A stretch of DNA of 64,000 nucleotides from assembly GCF_001879715.1 (NCBI RefSeq), contig NZ_MNBW01000011.1:1-64000 (forward strand), given 5' to 3'. Of this stretch, positions 17,593 through 27,237 are shown one piece after another. The stretch is from Nioella nitratireducens (GTDB lineage: Bacteria; Pseudomonadota; Alphaproteobacteria; Rhodobacterales; Rhodobacteraceae). Under the pieces are notes generated by a model, which worked only from the letters and a program-made list of their open reading frames with translations, did no database searches and was not told the origin of the DNA. Within the stretch, counting starts at the first letter, position 1, and each line of letters begins with the position of its first letter. The position numbers and the translations under genes were made by a program.

Positions 17593-19638
17593 TCAGATGT
17601 CCTTCACCAGTCTGAGCGCATCGTAGATCGCCGCATGGGTGTTGCGGGCGCTGACCGCATCGCCAATACGGTAGAGCATGAAGCCCCCGTCGGTATTGCG
17701 ACTCACGTCCTGTGGGCGTCCGCCGATCAACGCCTCGTAGTCCACCGCGCCTTGGTTCGCGCTAAGCGGCTTGAGGTCGAAATAGAGTTCGTCCAACGGC
17801 AGGGTGCCGTAGTTCACCACCACCTGATCATAAGTCTTATCGCTGGTGAAATTGCTGTAATCGGTGCCGATGGTGGCCCGCAGGCGGTTACCGTCGCGGG
17901 TGACATTCAGCAGGCGGCGGGTGACGGTGAAGGTCACGTCCTTGTCCTGTAACGCGCGCATGTAGGGCACCAGGTTCATGGCCATGATGTCAGGGGCGAA
18001 GACGCGGTCGGGGGTCATCACCTCGACGCTGGCCCCCGCATTCGCGGCCACCTCGGCGGCCATCAGGCCGGGATGGTCGCCGCTTTCGTCGTAGATCAGC
18101 ACAGTCTGCCCCGGCTTCACGTCACCCGAGATCAGATCCCAGGAGGTGACGACCAGATCCTGCTCCTTGCCGGACTCGAACAGCTCTGTGTTGGGCAGGC
18201 CGCCGGTGGCGACGATCACCACGTCCGGGTCCAGCGCGGTCACGTCCCCGGCCTCGGCCCAGGTATTGAAGTGGAACTCCACGTCGCGGGCCGCGCATTG
18301 CGCCATGCGCCAGTCGATGATCGAAATCATCTCGCGCCGTCGCGGGTTCTGCGCAGTCAGGCGGATCTGGCCGCCCGGATCGGGCTGCGCCTCGAACACG
18401 GTCACGTCATGGCCGCGTTCGGCGGCGACGCGGGCGGCCTCAAGACCTGCAGGGCCGGCGCCGACAATCACCACCTTCTTGCGGGTTTCGGCCGGGGCGA
18501 TGGTGTGCGGCATGGTCAGCTCGCGCCCCGTGGCCGCGTTGTGGATGCACAGCGCCTCGCCCGCGGCATAGATCCGATCGAGGCAGAAGGTCGCCCCGAC
18601 GCAAGGGCGGATGTCATCCTCGCGCCCCTCGACGATCTTTTTAACGATATGGGGATCGGCCATGTGCGCGCGGGTCATGCCGACCATGTCCAGCAGGCCA
18701 GCCTGAATGGCGTGGCGCGCGGTGGCCACATCGGGGATCTTGGCGGCGTGGAAGGTGGGCAGTCCGGTGGCTGTCCGAACTGTGCCCGCGAAATCCAGAT
18801 GCGGAGCGTTCTTCATGCCCTGCACCGGGATCACGTCGGTCATCGCCGGATCGGTGTGGATGCGGCCGCGGATCACGTTGAGGAAATCCACCATGCCGCT
18901 GTCGGCCAGCCGCTTGGAAATCTCGATGCCTTCCTCGGGGGTGATGCCACCGGCCTCGGCCTCGTCGGCCGTGTAGCGCAGGCCGACGATAAAATCATCG
19001 CCCACCCGCGTGCGGATGCCGGTCAGCACGTCCATCAGCAGCTTCATCCGGCTGTCGAGCGTCTGCCCGCCATAGGGACCGTCGAGGTCGTTGGTCAGCG
19101 GTGACCAGAACTGATCCAGCAGGTGGCCATAGACCTGCAACTCGATCCCGTCCATGCCACCCGCTTTCATCCGCTCGGTCGCGTCGGCGAAGTCCGTGAT
19201 GATGCGTTCGATATCCCAATCCTCGGCCAGCTTGGGAAAGGCCCGGTGCGCAGGTTCGCGGTGTTTGGTGGATGACACCGAGGGCAGCCAGTCGCCCTTG
19301 GACCAGCCGGTCCGGCGGCCCAGATGGGTCAACTGGATCATCACCGCGCAGCCGTGGTCGTGGCAGGCGTCGGTCAACTGGCGGATCCATGGCACCACCT
19401 CGTCTTTATAGGCGAGGATGTTGTTGAAGACCGGCGGGCTGTCCTTGGATACCGCCGCCGACCCTGCCGTCATCGCCAGCGCGACGCCCGCCTTGGCCCG
19501 TTCGGCGTGATACGCCGCGTAGCGCTCTTTCGGCATCCCGTCTTCGGGATAGGCCGGTTCATGGCTGGTCGTCATGATGCGGTTGCGCAAGGTCAGGTGC
19601 TTGAGCTGATAGGGCTGAAGAAGGGGATCGTTGGACAT
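17593..19638 (-). CDS. NADH:flavin oxidoreductase of the TMADH/DgcA type
   Basis: A 681-residue two-part flavoenzyme. The N-terminal half is an FMN-binding TIM barrel of the old-yellow-enzyme group (LRNRIMTTSHEPAY, QLTHLGRRT near 105, DGIELQVYGHLLDQFWSP near 180). A cysteine cluster ending in CIHNAATG (near residue 366) matches the 4Fe-4S site of trimethylamine dehydrogenase-like enzymes. The C-terminal half binds an ADP-type cofactor (VVIVGAGPAGLEAARVA near 390). Relatives demethylate or oxidise methylated amines (dimethylglycine, N-methylproline) or reduce dienoyl-CoA. It is divergent from a TetR gene. Methylamine-type substrates are my preferred guess, not proven. Confidence 0.8.
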   Translation of the reverse strand: MSNDPLLQPYQLKHLTLRNRIMTTSHEPAYPEDGMPKERYAAYHAERAKAGVALAMTAGSAAVSKDSPPVFNNILAYKDEVVPWIRQLTDACHDHGCAVMIQLTHLGRRTGWSKGDWLPSVSSTKHREPAHRAFPKLAEDWDIERIITDFADATERMKAGGMDGIELQVYGHLLDQFWSPLTNDLDGPYGGQTLDSRMKLLMDVLTGIRTRVGDDFIVGLRYTADEAEAGGITPEEGIEISKRLADSGMVDFLNVIRGRIHTDPAMTDVIPVQGMKNAPHLDFAGTVRTATGLPTFHAAKIPDVATARHAIQAGLLDMVGMTRAHMADPHIVKKIVEGREDDIRPCVGATFCLDRIYAAGEALCIHNAATGRELTMPHTIAPAETRKKVVIVGAGPAGLEAARVAAERGHDVTVFEAQPDPGGQIRLTAQNPRRREMISIIDWRMAQCAARDVEFHFNTWAEAGDVTALDPDVVIVATGGLPNTELFESGKEQDLVVTSWDLISGDVKPGQTVLIYDESGDHPGLMAAEVAANAGASVEVMTPDRVFAPDIMAMNLVPYMRALQDKDVTFTVTRRLLNVTRDGNRLRATIGTDYSNFTSDKTYDQVVVNYGTLPLDELYFDLKPLSANQGAVDYEALIGGRPQDVSRNTDGGFMLYRIGDAVSARNTHAAIYDALRLVKDI

Positions 19639-19675
19639 GGCTCGCTCCGTTGTTCGCGCATAGCATTTCTAAAAT

Positions 19676-19702
19676 GTTCATACATGTCAAGTTTTCGTTC
19701 AT
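19676..19702. promoter_or_regulatory. Candidate promoter/operator between flavoenzyme and TetR genes
   Basis: The 113-base divergent spacer is AT-rich in its middle. On the minus strand TTGACA (19690-19685) is a consensus -35 box for the flavoenzyme gene, although no good -10 follows. GTTCAT is repeated in direct orientation at 19676-19681 and 19697-19702, 21 bases apart, either side of the -35 box. Binding by the TetR protein is a reasonable guess. Confidence 0.3.
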
Positions 19703-19751
19703 CAGTGACGATTTTATTGCCCCCGACGGGCCGAGGGGGTAGGTTAGGCCC

Positions 19752-20411
19752 ATGAATGATGCTGACACACAGGACGCGGCGGGCAAAGCCACAGGCTGGC
19801 GCGGCTCGCGCGAGGTCTGGCTTGCGGCGGCGCAAGAGGCGTTCATCGAGTCCGGTCTGGATGCGGTGAAAATCCAACCGCTCGCCACGCGGCTGGAACT
19901 GTCGCGCACCAGCTTTTATTGGTTCTTCAAAGACCGCGCCGCCCTGCTGGATGCTTTGCTGGAGACGTGGGAACAGACCAATACCGGGGGCCTCATCGCC
20001 GCGACACAGGCCTATGCCGAGACCATCACCGAAGCGGTTCTGAACCTTGCATCGGAATTTCTGGAGGGTGGGGCGTTCGAGGCCCGGCTGGATCTGGCGG
20101 TGCGTGGATGGGCCCATCAATCGGACGCGGTTGCCGCACGGGTGAATGTGGCGGACGAAACGCGACTCGAAGCCATTCGTGCGATGTTCGACCGCTTTGG
20201 CTATGACCCGTCCGAGGCCGATGTGCGGGCGCGGACGGTCTACCTTGTGCAGATCGGCTATATCTCGATGCAGGTGCAGGAGGATCTGGCGGTTCGGATG
20301 GCGCGGATTCCCGATTACGTAAAGACGTTTTCCGGCCTCGCACCGTCACAGCGGGAACTGGCCCGGTTCCACGCCCGGCACGGATATCGGCCGAAAACCG
20401 GATCCGGGTGA
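19752..20411 (+). CDS. TetR/AcrR-family transcriptional regulator
   Basis: A 219-residue TetR-type regulator. The N-terminal DNA-binding domain spans about residues 20-65 and includes LATRLELSRTSFYWFFKDRAALLDALL, the typical helix-turn-helix and following helix. The C-terminal ligand domain is not closely recognisable. It is divergent from the large flavin oxidoreductase and likely represses it in the absence of a substrate-derived ligand. It converges on the oxalomesaconate tautomerase gene with only 12 bases between stops. Confidence 0.88.
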   Translation: MNDADTQDAAGKATGWRGSREVWLAAAQEAFIESGLDAVKIQPLATRLELSRTSFYWFFKDRAALLDALLETWEQTNTGGLIAATQAYAETITEAVLNLASEFLEGGAFEARLDLAVRGWAHQSDAVAARVNVADETRLEAIRAMFDRFGYDPSEADVRARTVYLVQIGYISMQVQEDLAVRMARIPDYVKTFSGLAPSQRELARFHARHGYRPKTGSG

Positions 20412-20423
20412 CGACCGCCTGAC

Positions 20424-21491
20424 CTACCGCCTTGGGAACACCCGCCCCTCGAAAAGCTTGCGGGCGGTGCGCGTTGTCCCGGCCGCTGCAATCGCTCCGT
20501 CCGGGGCGAGGTCGATCAGAACCTCGGTCGCGCCTGCGGGGTGTTCCACATCATGACTGTGGCCCGTGGGCAGAACCGCCAGATCGGCCGCGACCGACCC
20601 CGCCACGCGACAGGCGCTGGCCACGGTGATGGCGGCGAACACCCCGATGGACGCATGGCAGCGATGGGGAATGAAAGACCGGGTGCCGATCACGCCGCCC
20701 GCGCGGGGAGGAGAGGCAAGCACCATCTTGGGCACGCTCTTGTCGCGCACCTCTCCCAACCCCATCATCGGCCCGGCCTGCAAGCGGACCCGCTCGATCC
20801 GGGCCTTGAGGTCTGCACGGTGGTCCAGGTCCGCTCGGCTCTCGGTGCCGGTGATGCCAAATGCTTCGGCGTGCAGGATCGCGCAGGGCATACCGTTGTC
20901 TATCAGCGTGCAGTCCAGCCCGTCGATGCGGTCGCGCACATGGCCCGAGGGCAGCAGCGCACCGCAGATCGACCCGGCAAGCTCCTGGAATAGCAGCGGG
21001 ATCGGGGCGTGGCAGCCAGGCACGCCGTCGATCCGGGTGGCGCCGTCATAGCGGACGCGCCCGCCCGGCGTCTGCACCCGCGCGACCGCGATTTGCGCGG
21101 TGTTGCGCATGTGGATGCGCAGCTCGGTCATCTCTCCCTTGGCAGCGACCATGCCCAGTTCAATGGCTGCGGGGCCAACCCCGGCAAGGATATTGCCGCA
21201 GCCCTGTGCCGCTGACACCAGCGGCTGATCGACGAAGACCTGAAGGAACAGGTAATCCACATCCGCGTCGGCCCGGCTGGACGGCGACAGGATCGCAACC
21301 TTTGAAAACAGCGGGTCGCCGCCCCCGAGGCCGTCCACCTGGCGCGGGTCGGGCGACCCCATGAGCCGGATCAAAAGGTCGTCGCGCGCAGCGGGGTCGG
21401 CTGGCAGATCGCTGGCGCGGAAATAGGCGCCCTTGGACGTGCCGCCGCGCATCCAGAGGCACGGGATGCCGTCCCGTACGGGATCATTCAT
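20424..21491 (-). CDS. galD: 4-oxalomesaconate tautomerase (PrpF family)
   Basis: A 355-residue PrpF-type isomerase. The family signature [11 protein letters not shown] is at residues 14-24, and [12 protein letters not shown] (near residue 98) carries the conserved cysteine region. In the gallate/protocatechuate 4,5-cleavage route GalD interconverts keto and enol forms of 4-oxalomesaconate. The function is supported by the aldolase and hydratase genes directly upstream. Its start overlaps the stop of the aldolase gene (ATGAATGA at 21484-21491), showing translational coupling. Other PrpF proteins isomerise methylaconitate, so the assignment depends on context. Confidence 0.83.
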   Translation of the reverse strand: MNDPVRDGIPCLWMRGGTSKGAYFRASDLPADPAARDDLLIRLMGSPDPRQVDGLGGGDPLFSKVAILSPSSRADADVDYLFLQVFVDQPLVSAAQGCGNILAGVGPAAIELGMVAAKGEMTELRIHMRNTAQIAVARVQTPGGRVRYDGATRIDGVPGCHAPIPLLFQELAGSICGALLPSGHVRDRIDGLDCTLIDNGMPCAILHAEAFGITGTESRADLDHRADLKARIERVRLQAGPMMGLGEVRDKSVPKMVLASPPRAGGVIGTRSFIPHRCHASIGVFAAITVASACRVAGSVAADLAVLPTGHSHDVEHPAGATEVLIDLAPDGAIAAAGTTRTARKLFEGRVFPRR

Positions 21492-22155
21492 AGGTCAGCC
21501 CTTTGGCAGCCAGACGCGGGCGCATGTCGTAGATGTCCAGCCCCAGTTCGCCCGCCGCCAGCCGTTTGCGCCGGGCCTCCTCCGAGGTCATCCGCGTCTC
21601 GGCCCTGTCGCGCACGGCGTCGGCTGTTGTACAGGGTACGACCACCACGCCATCGTCATCGGCCACGATCACGTCGCCCGCCGAGACATGCTGACCCGCG
21701 CAGACGATGGGCACATTGACCGAGCCGAGCGTTTCCTTGACCGTGCCTTGCACGCTGATCGCTTTGGACCAGACGGGAAAGCCCATGGACGCAAGCTCGC
21801 GAACATCCCGGACGCCCGCGTCGATCACCAGCCCGCGACAGCCGCGCGCCATGGCCGAGGTGGCCAGCAGATCGCCGAAATACCCCATATCGCAGGGCGA
21901 GGTGGGAGAGAGCACCATGATGTCGCCGGGTTGCACCTGCTCGATGGCCACGTGCAGCATCCAGTTGTCCCCCGGCGGGGCCGAAATGGTCACGGCAGAG
22001 CCCGCGACCCGCGCCCCGGAAAAGATTGGCCGCAGGCGGGCGGCAAGGCACCCGGTGCGCCCCTGTGCTTCGTGCACGGTGGCGGCCCCGGCCCGTGCCA
22101 GCCGGTCGATCGTGTCTGGCGCGGCGCGGGGGATGGTCTGAACGACGACGGGCAT
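21484..22155 (-). CDS. galC: 4-carboxy-4-hydroxy-2-oxoadipate aldolase (RraA-like)
   Basis: A 223-residue class II pyruvate aldolase of the HMG/CHA aldolase (RraA-like) family. The metal- and substrate-binding region is seen in DGVVVVPCT (near residue 155) and [17 protein letters not shown] (near 107-123), with the Arg and Asp that define this family. It cleaves 4-carboxy-4-hydroxy-2-oxoadipate to pyruvate and oxaloacetate, the last step of gallate or protocatechuate meta-cleavage. It lies between galB and galD in one minus-strand unit. RraA proper is shorter (about 160) and lacks this setting. Confidence 0.85.
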   Translation of the reverse strand: MPVVVQTIPRAAPDTIDRLARAGAATVHEAQGRTGCLAARLRPIFSGARVAGSAVTISAPPGDNWMLHVAIEQVQPGDIMVLSPTSPCDMGYFGDLLATSAMARGCRGLVIDAGVRDVRELASMGFPVWSKAISVQGTVKETLGSVNVPIVCAGQHVSAGDVIVADDDGVVVVPCTTADAVRDRAETRMTSEEARRKRLAAGELGLDIYDMRPRLAAKGLTYE

Positions 22156-22179
22156 CAGCGGAGCCTTTCTGAACAGGGC

Positions 22180-22911
22180 CTAGAGGGAATCCACGGTGCG
22201 CGGGAACACCGATTGAAAGCCTTCGGCATAGCGGCAGTCGCGGCCACCGGCCTGCCCGCCGGAATTGCGCTTGAAATGGTTGGCCCGTTGCTCGGCCACG
22301 CGGGTGTAATATTCCCACAGGTGGGCCTGCCCGTTCATGCATTCCATCGCGGCGCGCTTCTTGTCCCAGACCGGGGTGATGTCGAGGAAGGTATCGGGCC
22401 GCCATCCCATCTGTTCGGTCTGGTGCGGCTCGAACAGGTATAGCTGCGGCGCACCAAGCACCGGGTCGCCCGGATTGTGGCCCCATGCCTGTGCGATCAT
22501 CCGCGCCTCTAGCACGGCCTCGGTCGTTTTCATGTGGTCGGTGTTGTAGGGGTCATACTGGGAATGCGAGAGCATGAAGTCGGGCTGCACCTGCCGGATC
22601 ACATCGACGATCCGCATCTTGTTTTCCATCGAGAAATCCAGTGGGTAGTCACCCAGATCGAGGCAAACGAGGCTTTGAACCCCAAGCGCCTTGGCGGCGG
22701 CGGCGGCCTCGCCCCGGCGGATATCCTTGATCTCTTGCAGGGATCTACCCTCTTTCCACAGGCGCGCGCTCTCGCCCCGTTCCCCGAAGGACAGGCACAA
22801 GACGGTGACCGCGCAGCCCCGTTCGGCATGCAGCGCGATGGCCCCGCCACAGCGCCAGACGAAGTCGGCGGCATGGGCGGAAATGACAAGCGCGGACGTT
22901 GCGGCGGACAT
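22180..22911 (-). CDS. galB: 4-oxalomesaconate hydratase, PIG-L-like (GalB type)
   Basis: A 243-residue protein of the LmbE/PIG-L fold. A zinc site is expected from ISAHAADFVW (near residue 10; His-x3-Asp in place of the usual HPDD), SHSQYDPYNTDHMKT (near 118). GalB of Pseudomonas putida is a PIG-L-like zinc hydratase that converts 4-oxalomesaconate to CHA; adjacent galC and galD make this reading much likelier than a sugar deacetylase. The ATG at 22911 follows AGGAGG at good distance; the longer frame from 22950 lacks support. The set would take oxalomesaconate to pyruvate plus oxaloacetate. Confidence 0.8.
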   Translation of the reverse strand: MSAATSALVISAHAADFVWRCGGAIALHAERGCAVTVLCLSFGERGESARLWKEGRSLQEIKDIRRGEAAAAAKALGVQSLVCLDLGDYPLDFSMENKMRIVDVIRQVQPDFMLSHSQYDPYNTDHMKTTEAVLEARMIAQAWGHNPGDPVLGAPQLYLFEPHQTEQMGWRPDTFLDITPVWDKKRAAMECMNGQAHLWEYYTRVAEQRANHFKRNSGGQAGGRDCRYAEGFQSVFPRTVDSL

Positions 22912-23001
22912 TGGAAACCTCCTGCGGGGCGATGACCCATCTGTTCCCACGCAGGCCCGTTCCCGGCAATTCGGAAGCCCGTGGCCGCAGATTAGTTTTC
23001 G

Positions 23002-23772
23002 CTATAGGCCGGGACGGCCCACCACCACGCGGGTATCCCAATCGGCGCATTTCCCGGCCAGACCGCCGGGCAGGGGGCGGTCGGTATAGAATGCGTCCAG
23101 GTCGCCAAGCGACGCGATGCGCGCCGGGGCGCTGCGGCGGAATTTCCAGTGGTCGGCAACAAGGAAGCAGCGGCGGGATTGCGACAGGATGGTCTGGCTT
23201 ACGCCCACCTCCTGGATGTCGAAATCCAGCAGGTCGCCGTCTGCATCGAGGGCTGAGCAGCCGATCACCGCATAGTCGAACTTGAACTTGCGAATGGTTT
23301 CGACTGTCAATGCGCCGATCAAGCCGCCGTCCGAGGGGCGCAGGCTGCCGCCTGTCACGATCACCTCGACCCCCGGCGCACGGGCCAGCAGGTGCGCGAC
23401 GTTCATGTTGTTGGTCACCACCAGCAGGTTGCGGTGGTGGATCAACTCTGTGGCCACGGCCTCGGTGCTGGTGCCGATATTGAGAAAGACCGAGCAGTCG
23501 TCGGGAATGTCGGCAGCGCAGGCGCGCGCGATTGCGGCCTTTTCCTCGGACAGGATGCCGCGCCGGTGCTCATAGCGCAGGTTGGTGGTGCCAGAGGGGA
23601 TGATCGCGCCGCCATGCACGCGGTCGAGCTGCCCGGCCTGATCCAGCTCGGTCAGGTCGCGGCGAATGGTTTGCAGGGTCACGCCGAAGCGGCTGGCAAG
23701 GTCCTCGACCGTCACCTTGCCCTCGCGGCGGGCAATTTCCAGAATTTCAGCCTGGCGAAAGCCGAGTGACAT
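23002..23772 (-). CDS. glpR: DeoR-family glycerol-3-phosphate regulon repressor
   Basis: A 256-residue DeoR-type repressor. Winged helix at residues 6-60 (VEDLASRFGVTLQTIRRDLTELDQAGQL, then RVHGGA, the DeoR signature), followed by a sugar-phosphate-binding domain with FLNIGTSTEAVA (near 100). It is divergent from glpD-glpK, as GlpR genes usually are, so glycerol-3-phosphate is the probable effector. Start at 23772 is chosen because GGAGGT lies 6 bases upstream; in-frame ATGs at 23793 and 23826 are less well placed. Two oppositely oriented copies of a 12-base site in the spacer are its likely operators. Confidence 0.87.
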   Translation of the reverse strand: MSLGFRQAEILEIARREGKVTVEDLASRFGVTLQTIRRDLTELDQAGQLDRVHGGAIIPSGTTNLRYEHRRGILSEEKAAIARACAADIPDDCSVFLNIGTSTEAVATELIHHRNLLVVTNNMNVAHLLARAPGVEVIVTGGSLRPSDGGLIGALTVETIRKFKFDYAVIGCSALDADGDLLDFDIQEVGVSQTILSQSRRCFLVADHWKFRRSAPARIASLGDLDAFYTDRPLPGGLAGKCADWDTRVVVGRPGL

Positions 23773-23826
23773 GGGCGCACCTCCGCCTCGCATGATGGCC
23801 GATCCGACGCGCGGGCGCGAGGGCAA

Positions 23827-23838
23827 ATGTTCGCTTTC
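23827..23838 (+). promoter_or_regulatory. Candidate GlpR operator, glpR side
   Basis: ATGTTCGCTTTC lies 55 bases upstream of glpR and is followed by further TTCG steps (CGTTCGATTCTCTTCG), the kind of repeated TTCG pattern known for DeoR/GlpR sites. Its exact reverse complement lies near glpD. Confidence 0.5.
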
Positions 23839-23966
23839 GTTCGATTCTCTTCGATGGTGGAGCGCGCACGGTGTCTGGTGGCAAGTCAGGGCGGATTCCG
23901 GGCGAGCAAGTGCATCAATGATTGCCGATTTGCCCGTTGAAACACGGGCTTATGTGATAATCGCAT

Positions 23967-23978
23967 GAAAGCGAACAT
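23967..23978 (-). promoter_or_regulatory. Candidate GlpR operator, glpD side
   Basis: GAAAGCGAACAT is the exact reverse complement of the site at 23827-23838. It overlaps the region just after TGATAATCGC, a probable promoter part, and lies 90 bases before the glpD start. Paired sites allow looping or separate repression of the two divergent units. Confidence 0.5.
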
Positions 23979-24067
23979 ATCGCCCTTTCCTTTTTGCGCG
24001 CTTTTGGACAGGATCGCCTCGATTGCAGCAGCCGCGCCGCCCGTTCGGTGCAACCGGAGGACGTTCC

Positions 24068-25651
24068 GTGACCCCATCCCCATCTCGGCCCGACATCTGC
24101 GATGTTCTCGTCATCGGGGGCGGCATCAACGGCTGCGGCATTGCCCGCGACGCGGCGGGACGCGGGCTGTCGGTCGTGCTTGCAGAGATGAACGACCTTG
24201 CCTCGGCCACCTCCTCGGCCTCGACCAAGTTGTTCCACGGCGGGCTGCGCTATCTTGAATATTTCGAAATTCGGCTGGTGCGAGAGGCGCTGATCGAGCG
24301 AGAGACCCTGTTGCGCGCGATGCCCCATATCAGTTGGCCAATGCGCTTTGTGCTGCCCTACAGCAAGGACATGCGGTTCGAGGGGGCGACGCCCACCTCG
24401 CGCCTGTTGAATATCGTCATGCCGTGGACCCGCGGGCGGCGGCCCGCGTGGCTGATCCGTCTGGGGCTGTTCCTTTATGACCACCTGGGCGGACGCAAGA
24501 TCCTGCCCGGTACCCGCACGCTGGATCTGCATGACAGCCCCGAGGGTGACCCGTTGAAGGACCGGTTCCGCAAAGCCTATGAATATTCCGACTGCTGGAT
24601 CGAAGATTCGCGTCTGGTGGTGCTGAATGCGCGCGACGCCGAGGCGCGCGGGGCAACGATCCTGACCCGGACGAAGGTGATCTCGGCAGAGCGCGGCGCA
24701 GAGTCATGGCGCGTGACACTGGAAGATACCGAAACCGGCGACACCCGCGTGGTCACGGCCCGGATGCTGGTCAATGCCGGCGGCCCCTGGGTGGGCGACA
24801 TCCTGCAAGGCAAACTGCGTGTGAACACGCCCGACACCGTTCGGCTGGTGCGTGGCAGTCATATCGTGACCCGGCGGCTCTATGACCATGACAAGTGCTA
24901 TTTCTTTCAGGGAACGGATGGCCGGATCATCTTTGCCATTCCCTACGAGCAGGATTTCACCCTGATCGGCACGACCGACAAGGATCACCCGGACCCATCC
25001 GAAAAACCCGTCTGCACGCCCGAGGAACAGCGCTACCTGATGGATTTCGCCAACCAGTATTTCAAGGCGGACATAGACGAAGAAGATGTCGTCTGGACCT
25101 ATTCCGGCGTGCGACCGCTATATGACGACGGGGCGCAATCGGCGACGGCGGCAACGCGGGACTATACCTTGAAGACCGATTGCAACGGGGCGCCGATCCT
25201 CAACGTCTTCGGCGGCAAGATCACCACCTATCGGCGACTGGCCGAAAGCGCGCTGGCGCAGATCGGCGCGGTGTTTTCCGATTTGCCCGGCAACTGGACG
25301 GCGGGAGTTCCGCTGCCCGGTGGCGATTTCCCCGTCGATGGGGTCGCCACCCTGACCGACCGGCTAACGGCGGATTATCCCTTTCTGGCGGGTTACTGGG
25401 CCGCCCGGCTGGTGCGAGCCTATGGCACCGACGCCGAGCGGATGCTGGATGGCGCGGAAAGCGCCGAGGCGTTGGGCGAAGACTTCGGCGCGACCTTGAC
25501 CGCGCGAGAGGTCGCGTGGCTGATGGATCACGAATACGCATGTCGGGCCGAGGATGTGGTCTGGCGGCGCAACAAGCTGGGTCTGCGGCTGAGTGCCGAG
25601 CAGATCACCCGGCTGGACGACTGGATGCAGGCCCGCCGCGCGGCCCAATAA
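24068..25651 (+). CDS. glpD: Aerobic glycerol-3-phosphate dehydrogenase
   Basis: A 527-residue FAD-dependent glycerol-3-phosphate dehydrogenase, membrane-associated and feeding electrons to quinone. The FAD motif is VIGGGINGCGIARDAAGRG (residues 16-34), then STKLFHGGLRYLEYF and, near residue 290, TDGRIIFAIPYEQDFTLIGTTD. The start is taken as GTG 24068, since GGAGG lies 7 bases upstream; the ATG-type frame from 24023 has no ribosome site. It oxidises G3P to dihydroxyacetone phosphate. glpK follows after 27 bases. No glpF or ABC glycerol transporter is in the window. Confidence 0.93.
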   Translation: MTPSPSRPDICDVLVIGGGINGCGIARDAAGRGLSVVLAEMNDLASATSSASTKLFHGGLRYLEYFEIRLVREALIERETLLRAMPHISWPMRFVLPYSKDMRFEGATPTSRLLNIVMPWTRGRRPAWLIRLGLFLYDHLGGRKILPGTRTLDLHDSPEGDPLKDRFRKAYEYSDCWIEDSRLVVLNARDAEARGATILTRTKVISAERGAESWRVTLEDTETGDTRVVTARMLVNAGGPWVGDILQGKLRVNTPDTVRLVRGSHIVTRRLYDHDKCYFFQGTDGRIIFAIPYEQDFTLIGTTDKDHPDPSEKPVCTPEEQRYLMDFANQYFKADIDEEDVVWTYSGVRPLYDDGAQSATAATRDYTLKTDCNGAPILNVFGGKITTYRRLAESALAQIGAVFSDLPGNWTAGVPLPGGDFPVDGVATLTDRLTADYPFLAGYWAARLVRAYGTDAERMLDGAESAEALGEDFGATLTAREVAWLMDHEYACRAEDVVWRRNKLGLRLSAEQITRLDDWMQARRAAQ

Positions 25652-25678
25652 TACGACCTCCAGGGAGGAGACCGAGAC

Positions 25679-27166
25679 ATGACCCATATCCTCGCCATCG
25701 ACCAGGGCACCACGTCAAGCCGCGCGATCCTGTTCGATTCCGATTTGCAGATCGTCGCTGCGGCGCAAGAGGAATTCGCGCAGCATTTTCCCCAGTCGGG
25801 CTGGGTGGAACATGACCCATCCGACCTGTGGACCACCACGGCCTCGACCTGCCGCGCCGCGATCGAAAAGGCGGGATTGGGATCAGAGGACATTGCCGCC
25901 ATCGGCATCACCAACCAACGCGAAACCACGCTGGTCTGGGACAAGGCCACGGGAAAGCCGATTTACAACGCCATTGTCTGGCAGGACCGGCGCACGGCCC
26001 CGTTCTGCGCCGAACTGCGCGAGGCCGGGCATGGCGAGATGATCACCGCGCGCACCGGTCTGCTGGTCGATCCATATTTCTCGGCCACCAAGCTGAAATG
26101 GATTCTCGACCATGTGGACGGCGCCCGAGAGCGCGCGCGAAAGGGCGAGCTGCTGTTTGGCACCGTCGATACCTTCCTGACATGGAAACTGACGGGCGGG
26201 GCCGCTCACGTCACCGACGCGACCAATGCGGCGCGGACCATGCTATACGATATTCTCAAGGGCCGGTGGAGCCGCACGATCTGCGATCTCTTCGACATCC
26301 CCATGGAGATGCTGCCCGAGGTCAAGGATTGCGCGGCAGAGTTCGGCACCGCCCGCCCGGACCTGTTCGGGCGGCCTATCCCGATCCTTGGAATCGCGGG
26401 CGACCAGCAGGCCGCCACCATCGGGCAGGCCTGTTTCCAGCCGGGGATGCTGAAATCGACCTATGGCACCGGCTGTTTTTCCTTGCTCAATACCGGCGAC
26501 ACGCCGGTGGCGTCGAAAAACCGCTTGCTGACGACAATTGCCTACCAGTTCGACGGCACACCGACTTACGCGCTGGAAGGGTCGATCTTCATTGCGGGGG
26601 CAGTGGTGCAATGGTTGCGGGACGGTTTGCAAATCATTGACACGGCGGCGGAAACACAGCCGCTCGCCGATCAGGCCGACCCGAACCAGACGCTGATCCT
26701 CGTGCCTGCCTTCACGGGTCTTGGGGCGCCTTATTGGAACGCGGAATGCCGGGGGGCGGTTTTCGGGCTGACCCGCAGTTCCGGGCCCAAGGAATTCGCG
26801 CGCGCCGCGCTGGAAAGCGTCGGGTTCCAGACCCGCGACCTGCTGGAGGCGATGACCGCCGACTGGCAGGCCGAACAAGAGGCCGCCACCCTGCGCGTCG
26901 ATGGCGGGATGAGCGCAAGCGATTGGGCGATGCAGTTTTTAGCCGACATCACCGGCGCCCCCGTGGATCGACCCGAGGTGTTGGAAACCACGGCCTTGGG
27001 GGCGGCATGGCTGGCGGGAATGCGGGCGGGGATTTATCCTCAGATGGAAGAATTCTCTCGCACATGGGCGTTGGAGCGGTCGTTTCAGCCGCAGATGGAC
27101 GCAAGCGCGCGGGACGGCCGTTACGCAGCGTGGAAACGTGCCGTGGCGGCGACGATCAGCGTGTAA
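25679..27166 (+). CDS. glpK: Glycerol kinase
   Basis: A 495-residue FGGY kinase of the glycerol kinase type. [15 protein letters not shown] (residues 6-20) binds phosphate, [15 protein letters not shown] is a glycerol kinase hallmark, TYGTGCF (near 261) and [11 protein letters not shown] (near 343) are further signatures. It makes glycerol-3-phosphate for GlpD. GGGAGGAG precedes the ATG. It is co-directional with glpD and presumably under GlpR control. Confidence 0.96.
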   Translation: MTHILAIDQGTTSSRAILFDSDLQIVAAAQEEFAQHFPQSGWVEHDPSDLWTTTASTCRAAIEKAGLGSEDIAAIGITNQRETTLVWDKATGKPIYNAIVWQDRRTAPFCAELREAGHGEMITARTGLLVDPYFSATKLKWILDHVDGARERARKGELLFGTVDTFLTWKLTGGAAHVTDATNAARTMLYDILKGRWSRTICDLFDIPMEMLPEVKDCAAEFGTARPDLFGRPIPILGIAGDQQAATIGQACFQPGMLKSTYGTGCFSLLNTGDTPVASKNRLLTTIAYQFDGTPTYALEGSIFIAGAVVQWLRDGLQIIDTAAETQPLADQADPNQTLILVPAFTGLGAPYWNAECRGAVFGLTRSSGPKEFARAALESVGFQTRDLLEAMTADWQAEQEAATLRVDGGMSASDWAMQFLADITGAPVDRPEVLETTALGAAWLAGMRAGIYPQMEEFSRTWALERSFQPQMDASARDGRYAAWKRAVAATISV

Positions 27167-27237
27167 CCGAACGCGCTTGACAGCCCCGCCCGCACCCGCA
27201 CATTGGCTGAACGCGTGCGGACAGGAAAGGGCGGGGC

